A stretch of 64,000 nucleotides of DNA from Dickeya lacustris (GTDB lineage Bacteria; Pseudomonadota; Gammaproteobacteria; Enterobacterales; Enterobacteriaceae). Where the stretch lies: the NCBI RefSeq assembly GCF_029635795.1, contig NZ_CP114280.1, forward strand, positions 2,976,001-3,040,000, written 5' to 3'. A program made the position numbers and the translations under genes. Every line of letters begins with the position of its first letter. Position 1 is the stretch's first letter. The notes under the pieces are model-generated. The model was not told the DNA's origin and searched no databases. It was given only the letters and a program-made list of their open reading frames with translations. Positions 9,656 to 23,794 of this stretch are shown piece by piece.

Positions 9656-10657
9656 ATGGCTGAACAGTACGATACGCTTGATAACACCACTCTTGACCAG
9701 TTAGCCGCGCAGGCGATAACGCGCTACCCATTGGCGTTGCAAGGTTCCTTGTCGCTGCTGTGCCGCTCTGAAAACGCCACCTATTGCGTGCAAGCGCAGG
9801 GCAAGCGTTATGCCATGCGTATCCACCGCCCCGGCTATCATCAACGTGAAGAGATAGCCTGTGAATTACTGTGGCTTGATGCGCTGCGCGCAGAGGGGAT
9901 TACCGTACCGCAGGCGATAGGTGGGATGGATGGCGAGAAGGTGCAAACCGTCGTGATGAATGACGGCACCACTCGCAACGTGGTGCTGTTTCACTGGATT
10001 GACGGCGTGATGCCGACGACCGCCGTCAATGCCGCCGCGTTCGAGCAACTGGGGATTATCACCGCCCGTCTGCATCAGCACAGCCGTCGCTGGGTGACGC
10101 CCTCCGGTTTTCGCCGTATTGTCTGGGATCACGACACGATGGTTGGGCCGAAGGGACACTGGGGACACTGGCAGGAAGCGCCGAACCTGCGTGTTGCCGA
10201 TTACCCGGTTGTTGAGGATGCCATCGCGCACGTGCGTGAGGCGCTGGCGGCTTACGGTAAGGGGAGTCAGCGTTATGGTCTGATTCACGCCGATCTTCGT
10301 CTGACCAATTTGCTGCTGCAAGCGGGGGAAACACAGGTGATTGATTTTGATGACTGTGGTTTTGGCTGGTATTTGCACGATTTGGCAGCGGCCATCAGCT
10401 TTGTTGAGCATCACCCCAGTGCGCCAGACTGGGTAGCCGGTTGGCTGGCCGGTTATCAGCGGATTTGTCCGTTGAGCGCGGAAGATAAAGCGGTTATCCC
10501 GGCGTTGCTGATTCAGCGGCGTATTCAACTGATGGCCTGGGCGGGTTCTCATCGCCAGACTGAGCAGGCGATAAGTCTGGGGGCAGACTGGAGTGCGCAC
10601 AGCGTGCGGCTGTGTCGCCGCTACCTGGAAAACTGCGCGTTGCCGGTGGGGGCCTGA
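9656..10657 (+). CDS. APH-fold small-molecule kinase, candidate amino-alcohol kinase
   Basis: A 333-residue protein of the aminoglycoside phosphotransferase / choline-ethanolamine kinase superfamily. The catalytic loop HADLRLTN places the base at Asp213 and the metal ligand at Asn218; IDFDD gives the second metal-binding acid near Asp230-Asp232. The start ATG at 9656 is chosen; a TTG at 9626 in the same frame is less likely. Nothing points to antibiotic resistance. Because it is divergent from an ethanolamine-type permease and followed by an AraC regulator, I infer that it phosphorylates ethanolamine or a related amino alcohol (or an amino acid such as hydroxylysine). The substrate is unproven. 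Confidence 0.8.
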   Translation: MAEQYDTLDNTTLDQLAAQAITRYPLALQGSLSLLCRSENATYCVQAQGKRYAMRIHRPGYHQREEIACELLWLDALRAEGITVPQAIGGMDGEKVQTVVMNDGTTRNVVLFHWIDGVMPTTAVNAAAFEQLGIITARLHQHSRRWVTPSGFRRIVWDHDTMVGPKGHWGHWQEAPNLRVADYPVVEDAIAHVREALAAYGKGSQRYGLIHADLRLTNLLLQAGETQVIDFDDCGFGWYLHDLAAAISFVEHHPSAPDWVAGWLAGYQRICPLSAEDKAVIPALLIQRRIQLMAWAGSHRQTEQAISLGADWSAHSVRLCRRYLENCALPVGA

Positions 10658-10850
10658 CGCGCCGCCGCCATAATGCTCTGTTTTTGTGTGAGCACGGTAT
10701 CCGTGGGATGCACCATACATGCGCAATCACCGCTATTTTCTGGTGCCTTGAGGTGCTGGCTATCAATATGACTCGATATTTATCAATGCATTATGTCTGG
10801 TATGGAAATTGCAGGTTGATGATATTGTGTCGGTTGTGTGAGGCAGCATC

Positions 10851-11894
10851 ATGGAAACTCCCTCTTTTCGGCTCCCGCCGCTTGCCGCATTACCCATCGG
10901 GCACCATGGGGTGCTGGCGGCGGCGGCATCTGGCCTGACGGCGTTTATTGGCGAGAAGGGCGGCGATGCCGATCGTATTTTAGGGATCAGCGGGATTGAC
11001 CCGGAGCGGCTCGGTTGCCCGACGCTGAGTGTCGGGTTGGTTAACTATTGCCGGGTATTGGAGGAGGCGGCCCGCTATTCCGCCTGTGACAACTTCGGTT
11101 TGCACTATGGTCGGCAATTCAAACCGCAGTCGCTCGGGCTGATAGGCTATGTTGGGTTATGCAGCGCTACGCTGGAGCAGGCATTGCATAACGTCGTCAC
11201 GGCTTTTCCGTTTCATCAGCATGACACCCTGATCCGTCTGGTGGATAAAGGCGACTGCTGGCGTTTTGACTATCAGGTGCGCCACGGTGCAATCTTACAC
11301 TGCCGTCAGGATGCGGAACTGACACTGGGGATGATCTTAAATCTGATTCGTCATGCTGCGGGTAAAAACTGGGCCCCCCGCGAAGTGCATTTCGAGCATC
11401 CTCGTCCTGAGCAGTGGCATGAGCACTGTAAAGTGTTTGATGCGCCAGTCTATTTTGACCAACCGTTCAACTCCTTACTCATCCCTAAACGCGACGTCAT
11501 GCGCGCGATGCCCGAGCATGACCCGCTGCTGTTGCTGGTGGTGCAGGATGCGCTGCGCCAGCTCAATAGCGAGGCGCCGCAGCAAAGCGTGGTTGAAATG
11601 GCGCGGGCGCGGTTGCGTCAGGCGCTGCCGCAGGGTGAACCGGCACTGGAAGAGGTGGCCGAACAGTTAGGACTCTCGAGTTGGTCTTTACAGCGCCGCC
11701 TGAAAGAAGAGGGCATCACCTTTACCCAACTGGTGGAGAAGGTGCGTTGTGAAATGGCCACGCATTATCTGCAACAGCGCCAGCTGTCGATTTCCGAGAT
11801 GGCGTTTTTGCTTGGCTACTCCGAGGTGAGCGCATTTTCCCGCGCGTTTCGCCGCTGGTTTGGCATCAGCCCCCGGCAGTGGCGCAAAGCCTGA
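10851..11894 (+). CDS. AraC family transcriptional regulator
   Basis: A 347-residue regulator. The N-terminal ~230 residues resemble the arabinose-binding-type AraC sensor domain seen in OruR-like regulators, and the last ~100 residues contain the two AraC helix-turn-helix motifs (LEEVAEQLGLSSWSLQRRL and ISEMAFLLGYSEVSAFSRAF) ending in the usual FGISPRQWR. The start is preceded by GAGG. It lies 193 bp downstream of the kinase on the same strand and is the obvious candidate to control the permease and kinase; the inducer is unknown. Confidence 0.9.
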   Translation: METPSFRLPPLAALPIGHHGVLAAAASGLTAFIGEKGGDADRILGISGIDPERLGCPTLSVGLVNYCRVLEEAARYSACDNFGLHYGRQFKPQSLGLIGYVGLCSATLEQALHNVVTAFPFHQHDTLIRLVDKGDCWRFDYQVRHGAILHCRQDAELTLGMILNLIRHAAGKNWAPREVHFEHPRPEQWHEHCKVFDAPVYFDQPFNSLLIPKRDVMRAMPEHDPLLLLVVQDALRQLNSEAPQQSVVEMARARLRQALPQGEPALEEVAEQLGLSSWSLQRRLKEEGITFTQLVEKVRCEMATHYLQQRQLSISEMAFLLGYSEVSAFSRAFRRWFGISPRQWRKA

Positions 11895-11954
11895 CGTTAT
11901 CGACGTGGTTTTTCGCCAGCCAGCCGGTGAGACGGCGGTGATTCTGGCGGATAG

Positions 11955-12173
11955 TCAGTAATGTGGCGGCGGCGTCTCTTCTGATTGCGACGCGATCATC
12001 GAGGGAGAGGCGGCGCGCAGTTTTTCTGTCATTAACCGCAGCTGTTCGCGTAACCGCGCCATTTCCAGTTCGTGCTGAACCACGGTCTGATTCAACACCT
12101 CAATGGTCATATCCTGAAAAGCCAGGCGACTTTCCAGCAATTCGAGCCGTTGCTCCAGTGATGATGGTGACAT
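11955..12173 (-). CDS. slyX: SlyX family protein
   Basis: A 72-residue protein beginning [20 protein letters not shown], with a heptad pattern over most of its length that predicts a coiled coil and a short Pro-rich tail (TPPPHY). This matches SlyX. The frame is open upstream, but the Met at 12173 has a good GGAGG 8-12 nt before it and fits family length. Function is unknown. It is divergent from fkpA, as in E. coli. Confidence 0.93.
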   Translation of the reverse strand: MSPSSLEQRLELLESRLAFQDMTIEVLNQTVVQHELEMARLREQLRLMTEKLRAASPSMIASQSEETPPPHY

Positions 12174-12385
12174 TCTGTTCCCTCCGCTGCGTTGTGCGCA
12201 GAGTGTGTCAGAAAGTGTAAGTTTCTGGTAGTAAAACCGCATGTCATCGCGCTGCTTTCCTGTGGAGCGGAATTTTTCGCTATCCGGTGCGGCACGTCGT
12301 TGTATTGTCTTTATGCACGACGTTATAGTAGCTGGCGAAATGTTAATGTTGCCGGGGCATGGTGCTCCGAATGTTGGAGAGATGG

Positions 12386-13258
12386 ATGAAATCACTGTTT
12401 AAAGTCACACTGTTGACGGCGGCTATGGGACTGGCCTTGAGCACGGGCGTTATGGCTGAAGATGCGGTCAAAACTGCGGATACGGCAGCCGCTGCACCGG
12501 CTGCGGCTGATGCGGCGAAAGCTGCACCGTCTAAATTCAAGAGCGACGAAGAAGCTGCCGCGTATGCACTGGGTGCATCATTAGGCCGTTACATGGATAA
12601 TTCCCTGAAAGAACAGGAAAAATTAGGCATCAAACTGGATAAACAGCAATTAATCCAGGGCGTGCAGGATGCGTTCGCTGACAAGAGCAAACTGTCTGAC
12701 GAAGAGATAGAGAAAACCCTGCAATCATTTGAGGGCCGAGTGAAAGAAGCTGCTCAGGCGAAAATGAAGCAGGATGCCAAAGATAATGCCGATAAAGGCA
12801 CCAAGTATCGCGACGCGTTTGCGAAAGAGAAAGGCGTGAAGAAAACCGAATCCGGCTTGCTCTATCAGGTAGACAAGGAAGGAACCGGCAATGCGCCGAA
12901 AGACAGCGATACCGTTGTTGTGAATTACAAAGGTTCGTTGGTTGATGGCGCGGAGTTTGATAACTCCTACAAACGCGGCGAGCCGCTCTCTTTCCGTCTG
13001 GATGGTGTTATCCCCGGCTGGACAGAAGGCCTCAAGCATGTGAAGAAAGGCGGTAAGATCAAGCTGGTTATCCCACCGGCTCTGGCTTATGGTGAAGCAG
13101 GCGTACCGGGTATTCCGGCTAACTCTACGCTGGTGTTCGAAGTTGAACTGCTGGATATCAAAGCGGATGCAGAGGCTAAAGCAGCTGATGCACCGAAAGC
13201 TGATGCAGCAAAAGCGGAAAAACCGGCTGACGAAAAAGCGAAGAAAGCCGCACAGTAA
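12386..13258 (+). CDS. fkpA: Periplasmic FKBP-type prolyl isomerase FkpA
   Basis: A 290-residue periplasmic folding helper with both chaperone and peptidyl-prolyl isomerase activity. A signal peptide covers residues 1-24 with predicted cleavage after VMA. An Ala-rich linker precedes the helical dimerisation domain (~45-140), and the FKBP domain (~145-255) contains GWTEGL and PALAYGE. The last ~35 residues are an Ala/Lys-rich tail. Start at 12386 is chosen because it begins the signal peptide and has GGAGAG upstream. In E. coli it belongs to the sigma-E envelope stress response. Confidence 0.96.
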   Translation: MKSLFKVTLLTAAMGLALSTGVMAEDAVKTADTAAAAPAAADAAKAAPSKFKSDEEAAAYALGASLGRYMDNSLKEQEKLGIKLDKQQLIQGVQDAFADKSKLSDEEIEKTLQSFEGRVKEAAQAKMKQDAKDNADKGTKYRDAFAKEKGVKKTESGLLYQVDKEGTGNAPKDSDTVVVNYKGSLVDGAEFDNSYKRGEPLSFRLDGVIPGWTEGLKHVKKGGKIKLVIPPALAYGEAGVPGIPANSTLVFEVELLDIKADAEAKAADAPKADAAKAEKPADEKAKKAAQ

Positions 13259-13333
13259 GCGCATTGCGCACAGTAAGTGCATTGACAGCGGCTGGGTGTT
13301 GCGCTCTGGCAACACGGCCACGATGCTATCAGT

Positions 13334-13364
13334 ACCGCCGGTGTATCACATCGGCGGTTTTTTT
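13334..13364 (+). terminator. Rho-independent terminator after fkpA
   Basis: Seven-base stem ACCGCCG / CGGCGGT with an 11-nt loop, followed by a T7 tract. It lies between the convergent fkpA and pmrB genes and is placed to end fkpA. Confidence 0.88.
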
Positions 13365-13394
13365 ATCTCTAAAATTGCAGGCTGATTGGTTGTG

Positions 13395-14528
13395 TCAGGC
13401 TGCGTCTTGCGGCGCGTAACCTATCAGGCTGTCATCGTGGTATTTGAACACTACCCGCGCCTGGGTTCCGGTTCTGTCGCTGCGGTTTTCCAGAAAAAAC
13501 TCGCCGTAATGTAATTGTACGATGCGGGTGACAATACTCAGCCCGAGCCCGATACCGCCATAGCGCGTATCCATGCGTACAAAGGCTTTGGTTAATTCGC
13601 CGACCTGAGATTCATTAATCCCCGGCCCTTCATCGGCGACGATAAACTCGGTGCTGTCATCGTCATGTTCAAGGATGGTGATGGTGATGGTGCTGTTTTC
13701 CGGGCTATAACGGTGTGCGTTTTCTACCAGATTACGTAACAGCAGTTGTATCAGGGTCATGTTGCCCGGCACGCGCCTGATGTGTTCAGGCGATCGCCAG
13801 TCAAGCCGTTGCTGGCGAATGGCGACCATCTGTTCCAGTTCGTCTTTCTTCGGGGCGATGACATCCTCAAGCAGTGAAATCATTTCATAATGACCGGCCG
13901 CCAGCTCGTTACTGGCGCGCGCCAGCAATAACAGCTGTTCAATGGTTTTTGTCAGTTGATCGACGCGTTTTATTAATGGCTGGCAGTCAATGTGGTGCAG
14001 TTGTTCGTGCAGTTCCAGACTCAGCCGGATGCCTGCCAGCGGCGTACGCAGTTCGTGGGCGACATTCGAGGCGAATTGCCGGTCTCGACGCAGTGACTCG
14101 CTAAACCGCACAAATAACTGATTCATGCTGGTAATCACCGCTGCAATCTCGGTGACGTCGCTGCGCTGTTGCAACGGTTCCAGATTTTCCGCCGTGCGGT
14201 TGTGCAATTCGTCCTGAAGCGTTAGCAATGGCCGGGTTATCCAGTTCACCGCATGCGCGCACATTATCAGCGAGGCAATGACCATCACCAGGCTTGGAAT
14301 ACTCAGTGACGCAATCGCTTCATGCACTTCGAGCTGGATATCCTGAGTGAGGTTCTTTGCCGTTAGCGTCTGTTCAACCAGTAACTGAATTTGCTCTTCG
14401 CTTTCATGCCATAACCACACCACGCTCAGTAACTGACTGACCAGCAAAATGCACCCTAATGTCAGAATCAATCGGGTACGGATGCTGGCGGTTCTCTCCA
14501 TTGGGGAAGGGCGTGGAAAAAGCCTCAT
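13395..14528 (-). CDS. pmrB: Sensor histidine kinase PmrB (BasS)
   Basis: A 377-residue inner-membrane sensor kinase. Two membrane helices (~18-40 and ~78-98) flank a short periplasmic loop with two ExxE motifs, Glu42-Glu45 and Glu67-Glu70, the type of site through which PmrB senses Fe3+. A HAMP segment follows, then the phospho-acceptor His158 in AHELRTP, an N box ([12 protein letters not shown]), and ATP-lid motifs DEGPGI and GGIGLGLSI. It phosphorylates PmrA. The start overlaps the pmrA stop by four bases (ATGA). Confidence 0.93.
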   Translation of the reverse strand: MRLFPRPSPMERTASIRTRLILTLGCILLVSQLLSVVWLWHESEEQIQLLVEQTLTAKNLTQDIQLEVHEAIASLSIPSLVMVIASLIMCAHAVNWITRPLLTLQDELHNRTAENLEPLQQRSDVTEIAAVITSMNQLFVRFSESLRRDRQFASNVAHELRTPLAGIRLSLELHEQLHHIDCQPLIKRVDQLTKTIEQLLLLARASNELAAGHYEMISLLEDVIAPKKDELEQMVAIRQQRLDWRSPEHIRRVPGNMTLIQLLLRNLVENAHRYSPENSTITITILEHDDDSTEFIVADEGPGINESQVGELTKAFVRMDTRYGGIGLGLSIVTRIVQLHYGEFFLENRSDRTGTQARVVFKYHDDSLIGYAPQDAA

Positions 14529-15193
14529 GACGGATCTTCCTTGGTTAACAGATAACCAAATCCGCGCAGCGTCTTGATGCGGTTTTTACCAATTTTTTGT
14601 CGCAGGTTATGGATGTGAACTTCCAGTGAATTGGAGGAGGGGTCATCATCCCAACTGTAGAGATCCTGATGAAGTACCTCGCGGTGTACCTGCGAGCCTG
14701 CTTTCAAAATAAGCCGCGAGAGAATGGCAAACTCCTTTGGCGTTAACACCACCGGTTTATCATCCAGCATGACCTGTTGACTGTTGAGATCAAGCGTAAT
14801 GTTATCCACCCGAATCCAGCTATCGCTAGAGCCCTGATGTCGGCGTATCAGCGCCCGGACGCGGGCCTGAAATTCGCTTAATGCAAAGGGTTTGATCATG
14901 TAATCGTCAGCCCCGACATCGAGGCCGATTACGCGGTCATCAACGGTGTCGCGGGCCGTCAGGATCAACACCGGCTGTTTGTAGTTATTCCGCCGCCAGC
15001 GCCCCAGCAGCGTGAGGCCATCTTCATCCGGTAGCCCTAAATCCAGCACCACCAGGCTATAGTGAGCGCTAACAATCAGCGCGTCTGCTTCGCGGGCGGT
15101 GGCGGCGCAATCACACACATAACCCTCGTGGCGCATCGCCTGTAACAACCCTTCCTGTAACAACGTATCATCTTCAACAATCAACAGTTTCAT
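14525..15193 (-). CDS. pmrA: Response regulator PmrA (BasR)
   Basis: A 222-residue OmpR-type response regulator. The receiver domain has acidic pocket Glu7-Asp8-Asp9, phospho-acceptor Asp51 in [12 protein letters not shown], and Lys101 in MIKPF. The C-terminal winged helix ends with the typical LRGFGYLL. It activates lipid A modification genes. Start at 15193 (MKLLIVEDD) is preferred to a Met five codons upstream. Its ATG overlaps the eptA stop as ATGA, so eptA-pmrA-pmrB are translationally coupled. Confidence 0.95.
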   Translation of the reverse strand: MKLLIVEDDTLLQEGLLQAMRHEGYVCDCAATAREADALIVSAHYSLVVLDLGLPDEDGLTLLGRWRRNNYKQPVLILTARDTVDDRVIGLDVGADDYMIKPFALSEFQARVRALIRRHQGSSDSWIRVDNITLDLNSQQVMLDDKPVVLTPKEFAILSRLILKAGSQVHREVLHQDLYSWDDDPSSNSLEVHIHNLRQKIGKNRIKTLRGFGYLLTKEDPS

Positions 15194-16833
15194 GAAGTGC
15201 CCCGACACGATTGCAGGATATCAAGCGGCGCCTGATATTCCTGGGTCGCAATGTTAAACATGCCCAGAACGGTGTGGAAAAGGTTGTCCTGGGAGAAACG
15301 CTGCTCATTGGCCTGTTTACGCATACAACTATCATTGATGGCAAATTGCTGCTGATAGCCGCTGGAAAACCACATTAGCATCGGGATATGCGTTTGTTGT
15401 GTGGGGGCGATGGCATACGGCATGCTGTGCAGATACACGCCATCTTCACCCAGTGACTCACCGTGGTCAGAGAGATAGACCAACGCGGTGTTAAACTTAT
15501 CCTGATGCCCTTTCAAGACATTAATTGCCTTATCAACAATATAGTCTATGTAGAGAATCGTATTGTCGTAAGTATTGATTAATGATTCGCGTGAGCACGT
15601 TTGGATTTGGTTGGTATCGCAGCTGGGGGTAAATGCCTTAAAGGTATTGGGGTAGCGCTGGTAGTAGGCAGGGCCGTGGCTACCCATGGTATGCAGTACG
15701 ATAATTCCGTCGTTATTCAATTGATTAATGTGTTCTTCCATGCCGCTAAACAGCGCTTCATCAAGGCATTCGCCTTCTGAACACAGCTCCGGCAGGTTCA
15801 GGTTAATAATGTCTTGCGTCGGCACTCGGGCACAGGCACCTTTGCAGCCGCCATCATTTTCATGCCAGCGAACGTTAATCCCCGCGTGTTGCAGGACATC
15901 GAGTAACCCTTCCTGATGAGCGGCCAATTGCTCGTCATAGTGCTCCCTTGGCATGTTTGAGAACATGCACGGAACCGAGACGCCGGTAGACGTACCGCAC
16001 GATGAAGTCTGGCTGAAATAGATAACATTCTGATTGGTCAGGCGCGGGTTGGTGGGTTTGCTGTACCCGCCCAGCGAGAAGTTTTCTGCGCGGGAGGTTT
16101 CGCCTACGACCAGAATAACCAGGTTTTTCTTGCCATTATCGGATGGCATCGGCTTTTTATGCGCATCCAGACCAATTTGCACTAATGGCTGATTACTTTG
16201 CGCATGGTGCCGGTAATAAGAAATGTTGGCGAAAATCAGATTGCTGGGCGTTAGCGATTTAACCAGTTCTTTGTTGTTACGCATCAGCGAGGCGTAATCT
16301 TTATAGAAGAACGCGGCGACCAGTAAAATAACCACAACCGAGACCAGCACATTAAGGCTGCGAGCGCCGATGGTCAGGTAGCTGAAAGGGGCAGGCTTGA
16401 TTTTTATCCATAACGCCGCCACCGCAGGCACGATGCCCAGTAACGTCAGCCAGATGAGATATTGCGGTGTGACCAACGCCATTGATTCGGCAAAGGTGGT
16501 TTCAAACACGTTTTGCATCATGATGCGATCGATGATGATGCCGTAATTCATCATAAAATATTGCACGGCCGCGCCGCCCAGCAGTAACAGGGCAACCACT
16601 ATCTGGCGCAACCAGGAAAAGCACAGCAGAATCAATAAAATATTTAAAACAGAAAAAATCACTACTGGCATAGAGGCCAAAAACAGGCCATCGCGCAGAG
16701 TCGTTACCTCGATTAAATGAGAAACCTGACGGTAATAGGCGATATTTTGTACCAGGGTAATAAAACCGGCGAAAATCAGGTTATAGATAAAACTGTTCAA
16801 AACAGGGCGGGATAGTCGAGGTAATTTAAACAT
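15190..16833 (-). CDS. eptA: Lipid A phosphoethanolamine transferase EptA (PmrC)
   Basis: A 547-residue inner-membrane enzyme that adds phosphoethanolamine from phosphatidylethanolamine to lipid A, lowering binding of polymyxin and cationic peptides. Five N-terminal helices (to ~175) are followed by a periplasmic sulfatase-like domain. Metal and catalytic residues are visible: Glu245 in VGETSR, nucleophile Thr281 in SSCGTS, Asp456-His457 in LSDHGES, and His469. Multiple Cys residues fit periplasmic disulfides. It is first in eptA-pmrA-pmrB and has a PmrA box upstream. Confidence 0.95.
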   Translation of the reverse strand: MFKLPRLSRPVLNSFIYNLIFAGFITLVQNIAYYRQVSHLIEVTTLRDGLFLASMPVVIFSVLNILLILLCFSWLRQIVVALLLLGGAAVQYFMMNYGIIIDRIMMQNVFETTFAESMALVTPQYLIWLTLLGIVPAVAALWIKIKPAPFSYLTIGARSLNVLVSVVVILLVAAFFYKDYASLMRNNKELVKSLTPSNLIFANISYYRHHAQSNQPLVQIGLDAHKKPMPSDNGKKNLVILVVGETSRAENFSLGGYSKPTNPRLTNQNVIYFSQTSSCGTSTGVSVPCMFSNMPREHYDEQLAAHQEGLLDVLQHAGINVRWHENDGGCKGACARVPTQDIINLNLPELCSEGECLDEALFSGMEEHINQLNNDGIIVLHTMGSHGPAYYQRYPNTFKAFTPSCDTNQIQTCSRESLINTYDNTILYIDYIVDKAINVLKGHQDKFNTALVYLSDHGESLGEDGVYLHSMPYAIAPTQQTHIPMLMWFSSGYQQQFAINDSCMRKQANEQRFSQDNLFHTVLGMFNIATQEYQAPLDILQSCRGTS

Positions 16834-16890
16834 TCGGATAGGCCATCCATGAGGGATTAAATGTGATGCGACGCACTCTAAAGAGCGTAA

Positions 16891-16907
16891 ATTAACGCAA
16901 CCTTAAG
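16891..16907 (-). promoter_or_regulatory. PmrA box upstream of eptA
   Basis: On the minus strand the sequence reads CTTAAG-GTTGC-GTTAAT, two half-sites separated by 5 bp, as expected for the PmrA direct repeat (YTTAAK N5 YTTAAK), with one mismatch. It lies ~58-74 bp before the eptA start, a proper place for activation and feed-forward autoregulation of the operon. Confidence 0.75.
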
Positions 16908-17017
16908 ATGCCACAGCTAAGGCGCAACGTGAAATACAAAGGACGACGTCAGGGTTATTTGATAGACTTATCGGCCTGTCAAATACAATGATAATGACGT
17001 TGAGGGTGGTGCCTGTC

Positions 17018-17740
17018 ATGTCTACTTCGCTTGTGAACGGCGAATCCCATGATCTTGATTTACTAGACCAGCGCCCGTTTATACCAACAGATTACGAGAT
17101 ACTGAAATCGTACGAAGCGGTGGTTGACGGCCTGGCGATGTTAATTGGCGATCATTGCGAGATAGTACTGCATTCGTTGGAAGACCTGAAGTGTTCTGCT
17201 GTGCGTATTGCGAATGGCGAACACACCGGACGTAAAATCGGCTCCCCCATTACCGATTTGGCCCTGCGCATGCTGCATGATATGGCCGGTGAAGATAGCA
17301 GTGTATCGAAAGCCTATTTCACCCGCGCGAAAAGCGGCGTGTTGATGAAGTCTGTGACCATTGCTATCCGTAACCGTGAGCAGCGCGTGATAGGTTTATT
17401 GTGCATCAATATGAACCTTGATGTGCCGTTCTCTCAGATTATGCAAACCTTCCTGCCGCCAGAAATCAAGGAAGTGGCCTCCTCGGTGAATTTTGCCTCT
17501 TCCGTTGATGAACTGGTGGCCCAGACGCTGGAATTTACTATTGAAGAGGTCAATGCCGACCGCAGCGTATCCAACAATGCCAAAAATCGTCAGATCGTGC
17601 TGAATCTGTATGAAAAAGGGATTTTTGACATCAAAGACGCCATTAATCAGGTGGCCGATCGGTTAAATATCTCCAAGCACACGGTGTATTTGTACATCCG
17701 CCAGTTCAAAAGTGGCGACTTCAGCGGGCACGATCGGTGA
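17018..17740 (+). CDS. yheO: YheO family DNA-binding regulator
   Basis: A 240-residue protein with an N-terminal YheO-type PAS-like domain (residues ~20-140; [15 protein letters not shown] segment and the nearly invariant [16 protein letters not shown]) and a C-terminal helix-turn-helix ([21 protein letters not shown]). Start at 17018 (MSTSL) matches E. coli YheO; the frame continues upstream to 16988. The role is not firmly known; relatives include the D-arginine regulator DauR. Its stop overlaps the tusD start (ATGA-type), so it is probably read with tusDCB. Confidence 0.93.
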   Translation: MSTSLVNGESHDLDLLDQRPFIPTDYEILKSYEAVVDGLAMLIGDHCEIVLHSLEDLKCSAVRIANGEHTGRKIGSPITDLALRMLHDMAGEDSSVSKAYFTRAKSGVLMKSVTIAIRNREQRVIGLLCINMNLDVPFSQIMQTFLPPEIKEVASSVNFASSVDELVAQTLEFTIEEVNADRSVSNNAKNRQIVLNLYEKGIFDIKDAINQVADRLNISKHTVYLYIRQFKSGDFSGHDR

Positions 17741-18129
17741 TGTTGCGTTACTGCCTGCTGGTAACTGGCCCGGCCTATGGCACTCAACAAGCGAGCAGCG
17801 CCTATCAGTTCGCTCAGGCTCTGCTTACGCAAGGTCATCAGTTACAGAGCGTGTTTTTCTACCGCGAAGGGGTGCTGAATGCGAACCAACTCACCGCCCC
17901 TGCCAGCGACGAGTTTGACCTGGTGCGCGCCTGGCAGCAGTTGGCGCAAGCCCATCAGGTCACGCTCAATGTCTGTGTGGCGGCGGCGTTGCGGCGAGGT
18001 GTGACCGATACGCAGCAAGCCGGGCAATTGAAGCTGGCCTCGGCTAACCTTCAGCCCGGCTTCTTGTTAAGCGGGCTTGGCGAGTTATCCGAGTCGGTTC
18101 TCACCTGTGACCGAGTAGTACAGTTTTAA
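17740..18129 (+). CDS. tusD: Sulfurtransferase complex subunit TusD
   Basis: A 129-residue DsrE-like protein of the TusBCD sulfur relay. TusD accepts sulfur from TusA and passes it to TusE and MnmA for 2-thiolation of U34 in tRNA for Lys, Glu and Gln. The conserved Cys lies in [15 protein letters not shown] at 17740 is chosen; a GTG one codon earlier is possible. It overlaps the yheO stop by one base. Confidence 0.95.
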   Translation: MLRYCLLVTGPAYGTQQASSAYQFAQALLTQGHQLQSVFFYREGVLNANQLTAPASDEFDLVRAWQQLAQAHQVTLNVCVAAALRRGVTDTQQAGQLKLASANLQPGFLLSGLGELSESVLTCDRVVQF

Positions 18130-18164
18130 TAATCATAGCGTTTTCGCGGTGGAGATACGTCACG

Positions 18165-18527
18165 ATGGCTGGTCGCGTTGCTTTTGTTTTTACTCAGCCC
18201 CCTCATGGTAGTGCCGCTGGTCGGGAAGGTCTTGATGCGCTGCTGGCGATGTCGGCGCTTACCGAAGAGATTGGCGTTTTTTTTCTTGCCGATGGCGTCT
18301 TGCAACTGCTTCCATCACAGCAGCCCGACAAAATTTTGATGCGTAATTATATCGCTACGTTCGGCGTGTTGCCGCTCTATGACATACAACACTGCTACCT
18401 GTGCGAAGCGTCAATGCGCCAGCGGGGGTTATCAGCCCAGACAAACTGGGTGTTGGATGTCGATGTTCTGGCCCCTGAAGCATTGCGAACCATACTGAAT
18501 ACGTATGACCGCGTGCTGACTTTTTGA
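18165..18527 (+). CDS. tusC: Sulfurtransferase complex subunit TusC
   Basis: A 120-residue DsrF-like subunit of the TusB2C2D2 hexamer. It starts [15 protein letters not shown] and has the [16 protein letters not shown] helix typical of the family. It lacks an independent promoter and lies 35 nt after tusD and 19 nt before tusB. Confidence 0.95.
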   Translation: MAGRVAFVFTQPPHGSAAGREGLDALLAMSALTEEIGVFFLADGVLQLLPSQQPDKILMRNYIATFGVLPLYDIQHCYLCEASMRQRGLSAQTNWVLDVDVLAPEALRTILNTYDRVLTF

Positions 18528-18546
18528 GCTGATTGAGCTGACTCTC

Positions 18547-18837
18547 ATGTTACATACCGTTGCGCGTTCGCCTTATCACATCGATTTAGAGGCGCTGATT
18601 CGTATGACCTGCGCTGACGATGCTATCTTATTAATACAGGATGGCGTTATTGCCGCGCTTGACGGATCGTCAGTCTGTGAGCGTTTGCGTTCCTCCTCTC
18701 CTGCCTCGGTTTATGCACTGATAGAGGATGTCGAGGCGCGCGGTTTGACTGCGCAAATTTCCAGCGCAGTCACGTTAGTTGACTATACTGGATTTGTGAG
18801 ACTGACTGCCCTGCATACCCGGCAACTGGCTTGGTGA
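18547..18837 (+). CDS. tusB: Sulfurtransferase complex subunit TusB
   Basis: A 96-residue DsrH-like subunit of the TusBCD complex, recognised from MLHTVARSPY, the ILLIQDGVIAAL strand and the C-terminal position in tusDCB. It completes the thiolation relay and is followed directly by the str operon promoter. Confidence 0.93.
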   Translation: MLHTVARSPYHIDLEALIRMTCADDAILLIQDGVIAALDGSSVCERLRSSSPASVYALIEDVEARGLTAQISSAVTLVDYTGFVRLTALHTRQLAW

Positions 18838-19344
<507 letters not shown>

Positions 19345-19425
19345 TGGTTCTCCGTTAAGTAAGGCCAAACGTTTTAACTTTAATGTCAAACTAAACTCGT
19401 AGAGTTTTGGACAATCCTGAATTAA

Positions 19426-19911
<486 letters not shown>

Positions 19912-19995
19912 TCCCTGCGTAGACGTTAATAACCCGGCGGGTGCCCAACAGGCTAACCCGTCTGGGTTTTACTACTTAGAACGCCCTAGGAATAG

Positions 19996-22119
<2,124 letters not shown>

Positions 22120-22193
22120 TAAACCTATAGTAAATTACTTAGGTTTAACAAAACATTGATCCCGTGCTCTCTCCATGAGGGGAGAGCATTTGA

Positions 22194-23393
<1,200 letters not shown>

Positions 23394-23418
23394 TTTGCAA
23401 TAACTTATATACGCAATG

Positions 23419-23446
23419 AAAAGGGCACTTTGGTGCCCTTTTTTAT
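23419..23446 (+). terminator. Rho-independent terminator of the str operon
   Basis: Stem AAGGGCAC / GTGCCCTT (23421-23440) with a 4-nt loop and following T run, 25 nt after the tuf stop. Confidence 0.9.
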
Positions 23447-23464
23447 GTGTTCTTATGCTAATTG

Positions 23465-23485
23465 AAATAAAAACGATTCTTATTT
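23465..23485. promoter_or_regulatory. Possible Fur box upstream of bfd
   Basis: On the minus strand the core reads AATAAGAATCGTTTTT, which resembles the Fur consensus (AATGATAATCATTATT-like) with several mismatches. It lies ~40 bp before the bfd start, where iron repression of this ferredoxin is expected from E. coli. The match is imperfect. Confidence 0.4.
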
Positions 23486-23524
23486 ACTATACGACCAGTT
23501 GATTAAAAAATGAGTGGCTCGTGT

Positions 23525-23719
23525 ATGTATGTCTGCTTGTGTAATGCGATTTCTGACAAAGTCATCCGACAGGTTGTTCGTCAACATCGCACGGCATCTC
23601 TCAAACAATTAAAGCAGTTTGTTCCGGTTGGCACAGAATGTGGTAAATGCCTGCGTCAGGCTCGGCTGATTATTGATGATGAAATAGCAAAAGATGCGAA
23701 ATTCAATCAAGTTGCATAA
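23525..23719 (+). CDS. bfd: Bacterioferritin-associated ferredoxin Bfd
   Basis: A 64-residue [2Fe-2S] protein that reduces the haem of bacterioferritin to release stored iron. Cluster ligands are Cys4, Cys6, Cys39 and Cys42 (VCLC and ECGKC). Start at MYVCLCN (23525) matches the family. It lies just upstream of bfr, its partner, which is frameshifted in this sequence. Confidence 0.95.
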   Translation: MYVCLCNAISDKVIRQVVRQHRTASLKQLKQFVPVGTECGKCLRQARLIIDDEIAKDAKFNQVA

Positions 23720-23794
23720 TCAGAACCTGACCACCTTTTGACTCTGCCCGAAGCGCTTCTACACTTTTTAGTACTGGAGCGGAGGAGTTGAGCT

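Noticed and set aside
9656..10657. Aminoglycoside resistance gene
   Set aside because: The APH fold is shared by many metabolic kinases; the context with an ethanolamine-type permease and AraC regulator points to metabolism.
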